From NCBI RefSeq assembly GCF_003123685.1, contig NZ_QCYJ01000021.1, forward strand, positions 558,001 to 622,000: a stretch of DNA of 64,000 nucleotides, in the 5' to 3' direction. Shown piece by piece: positions 8,105 through 16,785 of this stretch; position 1 is the stretch's first letter; every line of letters starts with the position of its first letter. A model generated the notes under the pieces. That model was not told the origin of the DNA and did no database searches. It was given only the letters and a program-made list of their open reading frames with translations. This DNA is from Nocardia aurea. GTDB lineage: Bacteria > Actinomycetota > Actinomycetes > Mycobacteriales > Mycobacteriaceae. The translations under genes and the position numbers were made by a program.

Positions 8105-9327
8105 GCACCGCACTCCCCACCGGCGTCACCTTCGACGCCTGGCAACCCGATCAGCACGCCGATCCCTATCCCGCCTACCGCCGCGTACGCGACGCGGCGG
8201 CGTTGTTCCCGTTCGAATTCGGGGACGTGCCGGTCACCATGGTCACCCGGTACGAGGAGTGCGCGCAGATCCTCACCGGCTCGGATTGGGGACACGGGTA
8301 CAGCGCGGGTATCAGCCCGTTCCGCGACACCACCGCGGCCATCCCCGGGTCGTTCGTTCGGATGGACCCGCCCGAACACGGCCGCTATCGCAAGGTCGTC
8401 GCGAAGGCGTTCACGCCGAAGACCATGGCGGAGATGTCGCCGTTGGCGGGCCGGGTCGTCGGCGAATTGGTCGATCGCGCACTCGAACGGGGCGAACTCG
8501 ACGTCCTCAACGATCTCGCCGTGCCGCTCGCGGTGGCGATGGTTCCGGTGCGCCTGCTCGGCGCCGACCCCGCCGACGGCGCGCTGTTCCGCGAATGGCA
8601 GCTGGCGATCGCGCGCGGCAGTGACCCCGATTGGCTGCTCGGTGAGCAGGACGTCGCCGCCAGGGGCACGGCGGCGATGGAATGTATGGGATATTTCGCG
8701 CGGGTGGTCGCGCGCAAGAAGGAGCAGCCGAGTTCGGATCTGCTCGGCGAACTCGTCGCGGCCTCGGCCGCGGGCGTGCTGACCGAACCCGAGGTCATCG
8801 GCATCGCGCTGTTGACACTGGTCGCGGGTATGGAAACCTCGATCAATCTCATCGGCAACGGAATGCTCGCACTGCTGCGCAACCCCGACCAGGTGGCGAT
8901 CCTGCGCGAGAATCCGGACCTGATCGCGCCCGCCCTGGACGAGATGATGCGCTACGACCCGCCCACGCAATTCACCATCCGGGTCGCGTTGGCCGACACC
9001 GTGGTGGGCGGGCGTACCTTCCGTCGTGGCGACGGGGTCGTGGTGCTCACGGCGTCGGCGGGTCGCGACGACCGGGTGTTCTCCGACGCCGACAGCTTCG
9101 ACGTCACCCGTTACGCCGGAAACCGCCCCGCCCGTAAACATCTCGGCTTCAGTCTCGGCATCCACTTCTGCGTCGGCGCGCCGCTGGCCCGGATCGAAGC
9201 CGACACCGCCGTGCGCACGCTGTTCGAACGGACCTCGTCGGTGGACCTGGCCACCGAACGGATCGACTACCGGCCCAGTCTGATCCACCGTGGGATCGCC
9301 GCCCTCCCGGTGACGCTGACACGATGA
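8101..9327 (+). CDS. Cytochrome P450 (second of three)
   Basis: A 408-residue P450 related to the first but not a close copy. Its I-helix motif is VAGMETSINLIG, ExxR is EMMR, and the heme loop FSLGIHFCVGAPLAR places the ligand at Cys357. It begins inside the preceding stop codon and its own stop overlaps the flavoprotein start at 9324, so the three are translated as one coupled unit. The neighbourhood (acyl-AMP ligase, PUFA-type synthase) implies an acyl or polyketide substrate rather than a xenobiotic. Confidence 0.94.
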   Translation: MSTALPTGVTFDAWQPDQHADPYPAYRRVRDAAALFPFEFGDVPVTMVTRYEECAQILTGSDWGHGYSAGISPFRDTTAAIPGSFVRMDPPEHGRYRKVVAKAFTPKTMAEMSPLAGRVVGELVDRALERGELDVLNDLAVPLAVAMVPVRLLGADPADGALFREWQLAIARGSDPDWLLGEQDVAARGTAAMECMGYFARVVARKKEQPSSDLLGELVAASAAGVLTEPEVIGIALLTLVAGMETSINLIGNGMLALLRNPDQVAILRENPDLIAPALDEMMRYDPPTQFTIRVALADTVVGGRTFRRGDGVVVLTASAGRDDRVFSDADSFDVTRYAGNRPARKHLGFSLGIHFCVGAPLARIEADTAVRTLFERTSSVDLATERIDYRPSLIHRGIAALPVTLTR

Positions 9328-10643
9328 GTGCCGAGGGTTCCGGGCACGCGGTCGTACTCGGCGCGGGAATCGCCGGAATGCTCACCGCCCGTGTGCTTTC
9401 CGATCACTTCGCGCGGGTCACCCTGGTCGAGCGCGACCCGCTCGACGAGGAGGGCTCGCGCCGGGGCGTCCCGCAGGCGAGGCATCTGCACGGCCTGCTC
9501 GACCGTGGACGCACCATCATGGAGGAGCTCTACCCGGGTTTCACCGCGCGGGTGGCCGCCCTCGGCGCACCGACCGCCGAGGCATTGCTCGGCACCCGCT
9601 GGTATCTCGGGGGCCTTCGGGTCACCCCGACGTCCACCGGGCTGACCTCGCTGATGGCGACGAGACCGTTGCTTGAATCGGTCATCAGGGATCACACGCT
9701 GGCGATTCCCGGTGTCACACTGCGTGATCGGACCACGGCGAAGGCGCTCGCGGGCACCGCGCGGGAAGTGACCGGGGTCGTGGTCTCCCGCGACGACGAC
9801 CCGCGCACGCTCGCCGCCGATCTGGTGGTCGACGCGACCGGAAGAGCATCGCGAGCATCGGAATGGCTGCGAGCCCTCGCGGCGCCGGTCCCGCCGCAGG
9901 ATCGGGTGGAGGTCGATCTCGGCTACGCGTCGCGGTTCTACCGGCGCAGTCCCGGCCAGCTCGACGATCACAGCTCGGTCATCATCTCGACCGGACCGAA
10001 CGGACGCGGCGGCGGCGCGATCCGCGTCGAGGACGATCGCTGGCACGTGACACTCGCCGGGATGCTCGGCGATCATCCGCCGACCGACCCCGCCGGCTTC
10101 GCCGCCTTCGCGGCCACGTTGGCCGCACCCGATATCCACGGCATCATCACCGCCGCCGCACCGCTCGACGACATCGTGCCCCACCGGTTCCGGCATTCGA
10201 TACGACGCCGGTACGAGCGCAGCGACGCGCCGATCGACGGATTCCTCGCCCTCGGTGACGCGGTATGCAGTTTCAATCCCCTCTACGCGCAGGGGATGTC
10301 GGTCGCCGCGCAGCAGGCACTCGCGTTGCGCGACTGCCTCGCCGCCGCGGGCACGAAGGATCTGCCTTCGCGTTTCTACGCCGCCGCGGGCCGGATCGTC
10401 GACGTCGCGTGGCAGATGTCGACGGGCTCGGATCTGCGCTACCCCGGTGTCGTCGGTGACCGCACGGCACGCGTCCGCGTCACCAACGCCTACGTCGGCG
10501 CGGCCCATCGCGCCGCGCATACCGACCCGAAGGTGGCGCGGACCTTCCTGCGCGTCGCCAACCTCGTCGAGCCACCCGCCGCGCTGCTGCACCCCGCGAT
10601 GGCGGGCCGAATACTGCTGCGTGGCAGTCGAAACCATCGATGA
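9324..10643 (+). CDS. FAD-dependent monooxygenase-like flavoprotein
   Basis: A 439-residue flavoprotein of the PHBH/geranylgeranyl-reductase-like superfamily. The N-terminal FAD motif is VLGAGIAGML (about residues 10-19), followed by the ribose-binding acidic residue in VTLVERDPL. The second FAD block is FLALGDAVCSFNPLYAQGMS near residue 310. Members hydroxylate, epoxidise or reduce double bonds with NAD(P)H. Coupling by ATGA to the second P450 suggests sequential oxidation of the same intermediate. A P450 follows after 31 bp with its own AGGAGG. Confidence 0.85.
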   Translation: MSAEGSGHAVVLGAGIAGMLTARVLSDHFARVTLVERDPLDEEGSRRGVPQARHLHGLLDRGRTIMEELYPGFTARVAALGAPTAEALLGTRWYLGGLRVTPTSTGLTSLMATRPLLESVIRDHTLAIPGVTLRDRTTAKALAGTAREVTGVVVSRDDDPRTLAADLVVDATGRASRASEWLRALAAPVPPQDRVEVDLGYASRFYRRSPGQLDDHSSVIISTGPNGRGGGAIRVEDDRWHVTLAGMLGDHPPTDPAGFAAFAATLAAPDIHGIITAAAPLDDIVPHRFRHSIRRRYERSDAPIDGFLALGDAVCSFNPLYAQGMSVAAQQALALRDCLAAAGTKDLPSRFYAAAGRIVDVAWQMSTGSDLRYPGVVGDRTARVRVTNAYVGAAHRAAHTDPKVARTFLRVANLVEPPAALLHPAMAGRILLRGSRNHR

Positions 10644-10674
10644 CCGATCGTTCGAACAGGAGGCACCACCCGCT

Positions 10675-11955
10675 ATGACTTCCGAGACAGTCGCACCCGC
10701 TCCGCTGACGGTCGTCGCGGAACGCGACGCCGCGATCCAGGACGCACTCGTGAAACTGTTCGGCCCCGAAGGCCGATCCGACCCCTATACCCCCGGCCGC
10801 GTGCTGCGCGAGGCGGGCCCGGTGCACCAGACCCCACTGGGCCACCGCGTCCTGACCCGCTACGAGGATTGCGCCGCGGTGCTCTCGACCACCGCGTGGA
10901 GCCACGCGGAGGAAGCGGGAATGATGCATCCGACGGTGTCGCCCGAAGACGCACCCGAGGAACTGCCGACCTCGTTCCTGTGGATGGAACCGCCGGACCA
11001 CACCCGGCTGCGCAATCTGGTGACCAAGGGTTTCACGCCCCGCATGGTCACCCGGCTGCGGCCCCGGATCGAACAGCTCACCGAACAGTTGGTCGACAAC
11101 GCTCTCGAGGCCGGGGAATTCGATCTGGTCGAGATGATCGCCTACCCGCTGCCGCTGGTCATCGCCTGCGAGCTGATCGGCGTCCCCGAGGAGGCCTACG
11201 CCCAGGTCCACCGGTGGTCGCTGGATCTGGCGCGCGGTTTCGACCACGACTACACGCTGCCCGAGGAAGCCTTGCGGGCCCGCAGCGCGGCCTCGCGCGG
11301 TTTCATGTCCTACTTCCGCGAATTGTTGAACGAGCGCAGGGCGCGTCCCACCGACGACCTGCTCAGTGTGCTGTCCCAGGTCGAGGATCGCGGTGACGTG
11401 CTGACCGAACAGGAGTTGCTCGCCACCTGCATCACCACCTTCGTCGCGGGTCACGAGACCACGGCGAACCTGATCGGGACCGGCATGTTGCGGCTGATGC
11501 GCAATCCGGACCAGATCGCCGCCATGCGCGCGAACCCCGGCCTGACCGCCTACGCGCCGGACGAATTGCTGCGGCTCGAGCCGTCGGTGCAGATCACCAC
11601 GCGCGCCGCCACGCGCCCGATCACCGTGGCGGGCCACGAATTCGAGAAGGGGGAGGGGGTCGTCGTCCTGATCAACTCGGCCAACCGCGACGACGCGGCC
11701 TTCGCCGACCCCGACCGCACCGATGTCTCCCGCTACGCCGACCGGATGAAACCGGCCAACAGGCATCTCGGTTTCAGTCTCGGCATCCACTACTGCCTGG
11801 GTGCGCCGTTGGCGCTGCTGGAGATGGAGGTCCTGCTCGATGTGCTGCTGCGCAAGGTGCGCGGCATCGAATTGCTCTCCGACACGCCGCCGTTCAAGCC
11901 GAATGTCGTCATTCGCGGCCTCGAAGCGCTGCCCACCGCGTTCACAGCCGATTAG
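10675..11955 (+). CDS. Cytochrome P450 (third of three)
   Basis: A 426-residue P450. I-helix VAGHETTANLIG, ExxR ELLR, heme loop FSLGIHYCLGAPLAL with the ligand at Cys374. The residue after the heme loop, usually Arg in APLAR, is Leu here, a small departure from the other two. It resembles the first P450 more than the second (shared WSHAEE and FLWMEPP blocks), so duplication and divergence within the locus is likely. Start at ATG 10675 is set by AGGAGG at 10658-10663; the frame upstream belongs to an overlap with the flavoprotein. Confidence 0.94.
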   Translation: MTSETVAPAPLTVVAERDAAIQDALVKLFGPEGRSDPYTPGRVLREAGPVHQTPLGHRVLTRYEDCAAVLSTTAWSHAEEAGMMHPTVSPEDAPEELPTSFLWMEPPDHTRLRNLVTKGFTPRMVTRLRPRIEQLTEQLVDNALEAGEFDLVEMIAYPLPLVIACELIGVPEEAYAQVHRWSLDLARGFDHDYTLPEEALRARSAASRGFMSYFRELLNERRARPTDDLLSVLSQVEDRGDVLTEQELLATCITTFVAGHETTANLIGTGMLRLMRNPDQIAAMRANPGLTAYAPDELLRLEPSVQITTRAATRPITVAGHEFEKGEGVVVLINSANRDDAAFADPDRTDVSRYADRMKPANRHLGFSLGIHYCLGAPLALLEMEVLLDVLLRKVRGIELLSDTPPFKPNVVIRGLEALPTAFTAD

Positions 11956-12093
11956 CCGCGCCGTCACCATCGCGCCGATGAACAGCGGATTCGGTTCACC
12001 CATCCGCAACTGTTTGGGCAGGTGCTGTGCGGGCTCGGTTCATACTCGGTTACTTGGCGAAGCTAGCGTATCGGGTACCCGGAAGGAGTCGGC

Positions 12094-13026
12094 ATGGAGT
12101 TCCGACATCTGGTCTCGTTCATCGCGATCGCCGAAGAGCTGCACTTCGGCCGCGCAGCGCAGCGCTTGCATCTGACGCAGCCCAGCCTCAGCACACAGTT
12201 GCAGAAGTTGGAGAAATCGCTGGGGGTACAGCTCGTCTCACGCAATTCGCACGAGGTGAAGCTGACCCCCGCCGGTTTCGAGTTCGAAAGCCAGGCACGA
12301 TTGATCGTGGCCCAGATGGAACGGGCCACGAAGTTGACGAAGGCTACGGCAGCCGGGCGGGCGGGTGCACTCAATGTCGGGTACAACCTGCCTGCCAGTC
12401 GACACGTGGTGCCGGACGCATTGGAGCGGATGACCCGTAGACATCCCGATATCGTGGTGTCACTTTTCGAGAAGCGCACCGGACCGCAGCTGGCGGCCTT
12501 GGTTGACGGCTCGCTGGATATCGCCCTGGTCTATGGGCATCCGAGCACTACCGAATTCCGGTATCGGCGACTGCTGCACCGGGTTCCGCTCGTCGCGGTC
12601 GTCGGCCGCAGGCACCGGTGGGCGGACCGGCCCGGTGTGCCGTTCGCCGAACTGGACGCGCAGGAATGTGTCCTGTTCGCCCGCGATCAGTGTCCGGCGA
12701 TGTACGACGCGATCTTCCAGGCGGCGGCGGACAAACGGATCTCGCTGGAGGTGGTCCACACCGCCGACGATCCGGGGGCGACGGCGCATATGGTCTCGGT
12801 GCGCCCGCTCGTCGGTTTCGCGTCGCTGCCACGGGCGGTGTCGATGGGCATGGGCGCCCCCGACAGCAGCACGGTCGCGGTGAAATTATTCGATCCGGTT
12901 CCCACACTCGATCTCTACGCGGTATGGCTGGCGGCCGAGGCGAATCCGGCGGTATCCCTGTTTCTCGAATGCATAGAATCAGCCGAATCCCCACGAATCG
13001 ATATTGCGCGCGCGGCAACCGCATGA
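12094..13026 (+). CDS. LysR-family transcriptional regulator
   Basis: A 310-residue LysR-type regulator. Residues 1-60 form the winged helix-turn-helix (FGRAAQRLHLTQPSLSTQLQKLE region); the rest is a periplasmic-binding-like effector domain. GAAGGAG sits seven bases before the ATG. It is embedded between the P450 set and the acyl-CoA synthetase, in the same direction as both, and is the only regulator inside the biosynthetic locus, so it is the best candidate pathway-specific activator. Unlike many LysR genes it has no divergent neighbour. The effector is unknown but could be an acyl or P450-derived intermediate. Confidence 0.93.
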   Translation: MEFRHLVSFIAIAEELHFGRAAQRLHLTQPSLSTQLQKLEKSLGVQLVSRNSHEVKLTPAGFEFESQARLIVAQMERATKLTKATAAGRAGALNVGYNLPASRHVVPDALERMTRRHPDIVVSLFEKRTGPQLAALVDGSLDIALVYGHPSTTEFRYRRLLHRVPLVAVVGRRHRWADRPGVPFAELDAQECVLFARDQCPAMYDAIFQAAADKRISLEVVHTADDPGATAHMVSVRPLVGFASLPRAVSMGMGAPDSSTVAVKLFDPVPTLDLYAVWLAAEANPAVSLFLECIESAESPRIDIARAATA

Positions 13027-13112
13027 CCACGTCGATAGGATTTGACATTCGCGCGGTCGCCAAGGAGGTATAGCGGAGACATCATTCGTCGCGGCCGAGA
13101 AGAATTGGCGCT

Positions 13113-14777
13113 GTGAATAGTGTCTCGATCACCGAAAACGGATCAGATCTGGCGGACCACACCGGTTTGTACTCGGTGATATCCGCGGCGGCGGCGGGGA
13201 ATCCGGAGCGGAATTCCCTGTCCACCGCGGACGGAACCGTGCTCACCTGCGCCGAACTCGACACGGCGGTGCGCGCGGTCGCCTCGGCGCTGCTCGCCCG
13301 CGGTGTCGCGGCGGGTGACCGGGTCGCGGTACTGGGGCGGACCACACTGGAGTGGGCGCTGCTCGACTGCGCGATCCTGGCCGTCGGCGCCGTCCTCGTT
13401 CCCGTCTACCCGACCTCGTCGCCGGTGCAGATCAAACACATCCTCTCCGACAGCGGCAGCGCGCATTTCGCCGCCGAGGACGCGACCGACGCCGAACGGC
13501 TGACGGCGGCGGGCGCGACGGCGGCGTGGACCTTCCCCGAGATAGCCACCTGGACGACCACGGCGGTCGCCCCCGAACTCGACGCCCGCATCGCCGCGGT
13601 CCGCGCCGACGACCTCGCCATGATCGTGTACACCAGCGGCACCACCGGAGTTGCCAAGGGCTGCATGATCACCCACCGCAACATGTACGTCTCCTCGGCC
13701 AACACCGTCCGCCAGACCGGCGCGATGTTCGACGGAACCACCGTGCACGCGCTGCCGCTGGCACATGTCTTCGGTCAGACCATCCTGTTCGCCTGCCTGG
13801 TCGGCGGTTCGCAGACCTACCTGCTGCCCGGCATCCCCGACCTCGTACCCGCACTGCCGCGGCTGCGCCCCACCTTCCTCGCCATGATCCCCTACGGGCT
13901 GGAGAAGATCCGGAAGTTCTGCCGCACCCTGATCACCGAAGAGGCCGAACAGGACGCGGTCGCACGCGGACTCGACCTCCTCGGCGCGGGCGCGGCGCCG
14001 GAGTCCACCGACAATCCGGTCGGCGCGGCACTGGGCGGCCGGTTGCGCCACGTCATCTCCGGCGGTGCGTCCCTCGACGATTCCACCGCCGGTTTCTACG
14101 CGGGTTTCGGTGTGGTGATCCTGAACTGCTACGGCCTGACCGAGGCGGCGACCGCCGTGACGGTCAACGCCCCCGAGACCAATCGCCTGGCCACCACCGG
14201 CCGCCCGATCCCGGGGACGTCGGTCGGCATCGGCGCCGACGGCGAGGTGCTGGTGCGCGGTCCCCATGTCTCGCCGGGGTACTGGGGCGCGGCCGCCGAC
14301 CAGCGGCCCGTCGACGACGAGGGCTGGCTGCACACCGGTGACCTGGGCGAACTCGACGACGACGGTTTCCTGCGGATCACCGGACGCAAGAAGGAAATCC
14401 TGGTCACCTCGACCGGCAAGAACGTCGCGCCCGCCCCGCTCGAAGATCGGGTCCGGCTGCATCCGCTGGTCAGCAATTGCATGGTGATCGGTGACGGCCG
14501 CGCCTACGTCACCGCGCTGGTGACCCTCGACGAGCCGCAGGCCCAGCGCTGGCGCGCGGCGAATCCGCAGGGCGATCCCGCCGCGGCGATCCAGGCCGCG
14601 GTGGACGAGGCGAATTCGCTCGTCTCACGTCCGGAATCCATTCGCGAATTCCGGATCATCGACGGCGATTTCACCGTCGAGAACGGACTGCTCACCTCGT
14701 CGCGGAAGTTGCGCCGCGCCGCGATCGAATCGGCCTATTCGGACGATATCGATCAGCTCTACCTTTCCCGCGGGTGA
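13113..14777 (+). CDS. Long-chain acyl-CoA synthetase (FadD-like)
   Basis: A 554-residue AMP-forming ligase of the long-chain acyl-CoA synthetase group. Motifs: YTSGTTGVAKG phosphate loop, LNCYGLTEAAT, WLHTGDLGEL with ribose-binding Asp, GRKKEILVTSTGKNVAP, and the C-terminal LTSSRKLRR with the catalytic Lys. It differs from the FAAL at 4940, which has the FAAL-type C-terminal hinge, so this one most likely makes acyl-CoA. Start is GTG 13113; a strong AAGGAGG at 13062-13068 is too far upstream to serve it, so the start is slightly uncertain. It could prime the PUFA-type synthase or activate its product. Confidence 0.9.
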   Translation: MNSVSITENGSDLADHTGLYSVISAAAAGNPERNSLSTADGTVLTCAELDTAVRAVASALLARGVAAGDRVAVLGRTTLEWALLDCAILAVGAVLVPVYPTSSPVQIKHILSDSGSAHFAAEDATDAERLTAAGATAAWTFPEIATWTTTAVAPELDARIAAVRADDLAMIVYTSGTTGVAKGCMITHRNMYVSSANTVRQTGAMFDGTTVHALPLAHVFGQTILFACLVGGSQTYLLPGIPDLVPALPRLRPTFLAMIPYGLEKIRKFCRTLITEEAEQDAVARGLDLLGAGAAPESTDNPVGAALGGRLRHVISGGASLDDSTAGFYAGFGVVILNCYGLTEAATAVTVNAPETNRLATTGRPIPGTSVGIGADGEVLVRGPHVSPGYWGAAADQRPVDDEGWLHTGDLGELDDDGFLRITGRKKEILVTSTGKNVAPAPLEDRVRLHPLVSNCMVIGDGRAYVTALVTLDEPQAQRWRAANPQGDPAAAIQAAVDEANSLVSRPESIREFRIIDGDFTVENGLLTSSRKLRRAAIESAYSDDIDQLYLSRG

Positions 14778-14906
14778 ATTCGCGGGAAATCATTCGCGTG
14801 ATAGCCGGGACCGATCGGCCGATGAATTACGGCTCGGCCCACTGGTTCCCGGCCATGCACGGCGACAGACTCGAATCGTCATTCGACTACCGAAAGTGAT
14901 GCCACC

Positions 14907-16157
14907 ATGTACGACGTCATTGTTGTCGGAACTCGCGTCGCGGGCGCACCGCTGGCGATGCTGCTGGCCAGGCGCGGCTACCGGGTGCTCGCCGTCGACC
15001 GGGCCACCTTCCCCAGCGACACCCCCTCCACCCACTACATCCACCAGGCCGGCCTGAGCCTGCTGAACTCGTGGGGCCTGCTGGACCGGGTGGTGGCCAC
15101 CGGATGCCCGCCGGTGCGCAACCTGAACTTCACCTACACCGATATCGTCATCAACGGCATGGCCGACCCGTCCGCCGACGGCATCGACGCGGTGTACTGC
15201 CCGCGCCGCACCGTCCTGGACAAGATCCTGGTCGAGGCGGCCGGTGAGTCCGGCGCCGAGGTCATCGAAGGTTTCAGCGTCACCGAATTGGTCTTCGACG
15301 GCGATCGGGTGGCCGGTATCCGCGGCCGGGTCGGTGAGGGCGCCGAACAGGAGTTCCGCGCGCGACTGGTGATCGGCGCCGACGGGTCGAATTCGACGGT
15401 GGCCAAGCAGGTCGGCGCGCAGGAGTACGACGGCTCCGCCGCCGCGTGCTTCATCTACTACTCGTACTACGAGGGCGTCGACTGGGGGATGCAGCACCGC
15501 ACCGGCTTCGGGGAACAGCAGTTCGCCGCCTGGCCGACCAACGACGACCAGTACCTGGTCGCGGTGATGCGCAAGCGCGACCGCTTCCGCGAGTTCCGCG
15601 CCGATCCCGACGGCAGCGTGCAGGAGATCATCGACCAGATCGACCCGGCGATCGGCGCGCGCTTCCGCGACACCGGCAAGCGCGTCGAACAGTTCCGGCC
15701 GATGCTCTACCCCGACAACTACCGGCGGCGTTCCTTCGGACCCGGCTGGGCCCTGGTCGGCGACGCCGGCTACCACAAGGACCCGTTCACCGGTTGGGGC
15801 ATCACCGACGCCTTCAAGTACGGACAGCTGCTCGCCGACCTCGCCCACGAGGGTCTGTCGGGCGCGCGTCCGATGGACGAGGCCCTCGCCGAGTACGAAC
15901 GCGAACGCGACGCGCAGAGCGCGAGCACCTACGAACTCACCCGCAGCATCTCCGAACTCACGCTGACCCCGTACTACGACTCGGTCTTCCGTGCCACCAG
16001 CATGAGCCCCGACTACTCGAAGAAGTTCTTCGGTCTGATCGCGGGCCTGTACCCGCCGGACAAGTTCTTCGGCGAGCAGCAGCTGGCCGACCTGTACGAA
16101 GAGGTCGGATTCCCCGAAGCCGACCGGCACGTGACCAATACCGAGGCGCTGGCATGA
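14907..16157 (+). CDS. FAD-dependent oxidoreductase, GGR/halogenase-like
   Basis: A 416-residue flavoprotein. The N-terminal FAD motif is VVGTRVAGAPLA, the variant GxxxAG form typical of geranylgeranyl-reductase and flavin-halogenase-like proteins, and the second FAD block is WALVGDAGYHKDPFTGWGI near residue 285. The halogenase WxWxIP motif is absent, so halogenation is unlikely; reduction or hydroxylation of a double bond is more plausible. It overlaps the SGNH hydrolase start by ATGA and lies just before the PUFA-type synthase, so it probably acts on that product. Confidence 0.87.
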   Translation: MYDVIVVGTRVAGAPLAMLLARRGYRVLAVDRATFPSDTPSTHYIHQAGLSLLNSWGLLDRVVATGCPPVRNLNFTYTDIVINGMADPSADGIDAVYCPRRTVLDKILVEAAGESGAEVIEGFSVTELVFDGDRVAGIRGRVGEGAEQEFRARLVIGADGSNSTVAKQVGAQEYDGSAAACFIYYSYYEGVDWGMQHRTGFGEQQFAAWPTNDDQYLVAVMRKRDRFREFRADPDGSVQEIIDQIDPAIGARFRDTGKRVEQFRPMLYPDNYRRRSFGPGWALVGDAGYHKDPFTGWGITDAFKYGQLLADLAHEGLSGARPMDEALAEYERERDAQSASTYELTRSISELTLTPYYDSVFRATSMSPDYSKKFFGLIAGLYPPDKFFGEQQLADLYEEVGFPEADRHVTNTEALA

Positions 16158-16756
16158 GTGCGGGTCTGGTCGCGCTCGGCGACAGTTTCGTGGAAGGCCG
16201 CGGCGACCCGGCCACGGGCGGCGGTTACCGGGGCTGGGTGGCGCGCCTGGGCGGCCAACTCGGTATGCGCCCCGCCGCCGTGCGCAATCTGGGCGTGCAC
16301 GGGGCCACGACCACCGCGGTGGTCGCCGCCCAGCTGCCCTCCGCTGTCGCGGCGCGTTCGAACGTCTACGGCGTCGTCGTCGGCGTCAACGATCTGGTCA
16401 GCGATTTCGAGCCGGATCGTTTCGCGGAGAACCTGCGCGTCATCTTCGGCACGCTGTGCGATTCGGGCGCAACGGTTTTCACCGCCAGCTACCCAGACAT
16501 CCCGGCCCGGCTCCCGGTGCCGGACGGATTCCGCGGACTGCTGCGCGAGCGGTTCGACTACGCCAACACCACCCTGGCCGAGGTCACCGCGAACACCGGC
16601 GCCGAACTGCTCGACATCGCGGCCCGCCCCGAATGGGAACGGGCCGAAGTGTGGACCGAGGACGGCCTGCACCCGAGCCCGCTCGGCCACCGACTATTCG
16701 CCGCGGGGGCGGCCGAGGTCATCGCCTCGGCCACGGCGACCAACGTCGCCGCGTGA
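16154..16756 (+). CDS. SGNH-family hydrolase/esterase
   Basis: A 200-residue GDSL/SGNH hydrolase with all four signature blocks: GDSFVEG with nucleophile Ser11, a Gly in NLGVHG (about 50), GVND with Asn79, and DGLHPS with Asp170 and His173. There is no signal peptide, so it acts in the cytoplasm. The gene is coupled to the flavoprotein upstream and ends 29 bp before the synthase. The PUFA-type synthase shows no thioesterase domain, so this enzyme is a candidate for product release or for removing an ester group; this is inference from position. Confidence 0.9.
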   Translation: MSAGLVALGDSFVEGRGDPATGGGYRGWVARLGGQLGMRPAAVRNLGVHGATTTAVVAAQLPSAVAARSNVYGVVVGVNDLVSDFEPDRFAENLRVIFGTLCDSGATVFTASYPDIPARLPVPDGFRGLLRERFDYANTTLAEVTANTGAELLDIAARPEWERAEVWTEDGLHPSPLGHRLFAAGAAEVIASATATNVAA

Positions 16757-16785
16757 CCCGCATCGCTGCTCGAGAGGAATTTCCT

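Noticed and set aside
14907..16157. Flavin-dependent halogenase
   Set aside because: The FAD motif is similar but the WxWxIP halogenase signature is missing.
16456..16785. Upstream extension of the PUFA-type synthase
   Set aside because: It overlaps the SGNH hydrolase in another frame, and a good ribosome site and KS start support GTG 16786.
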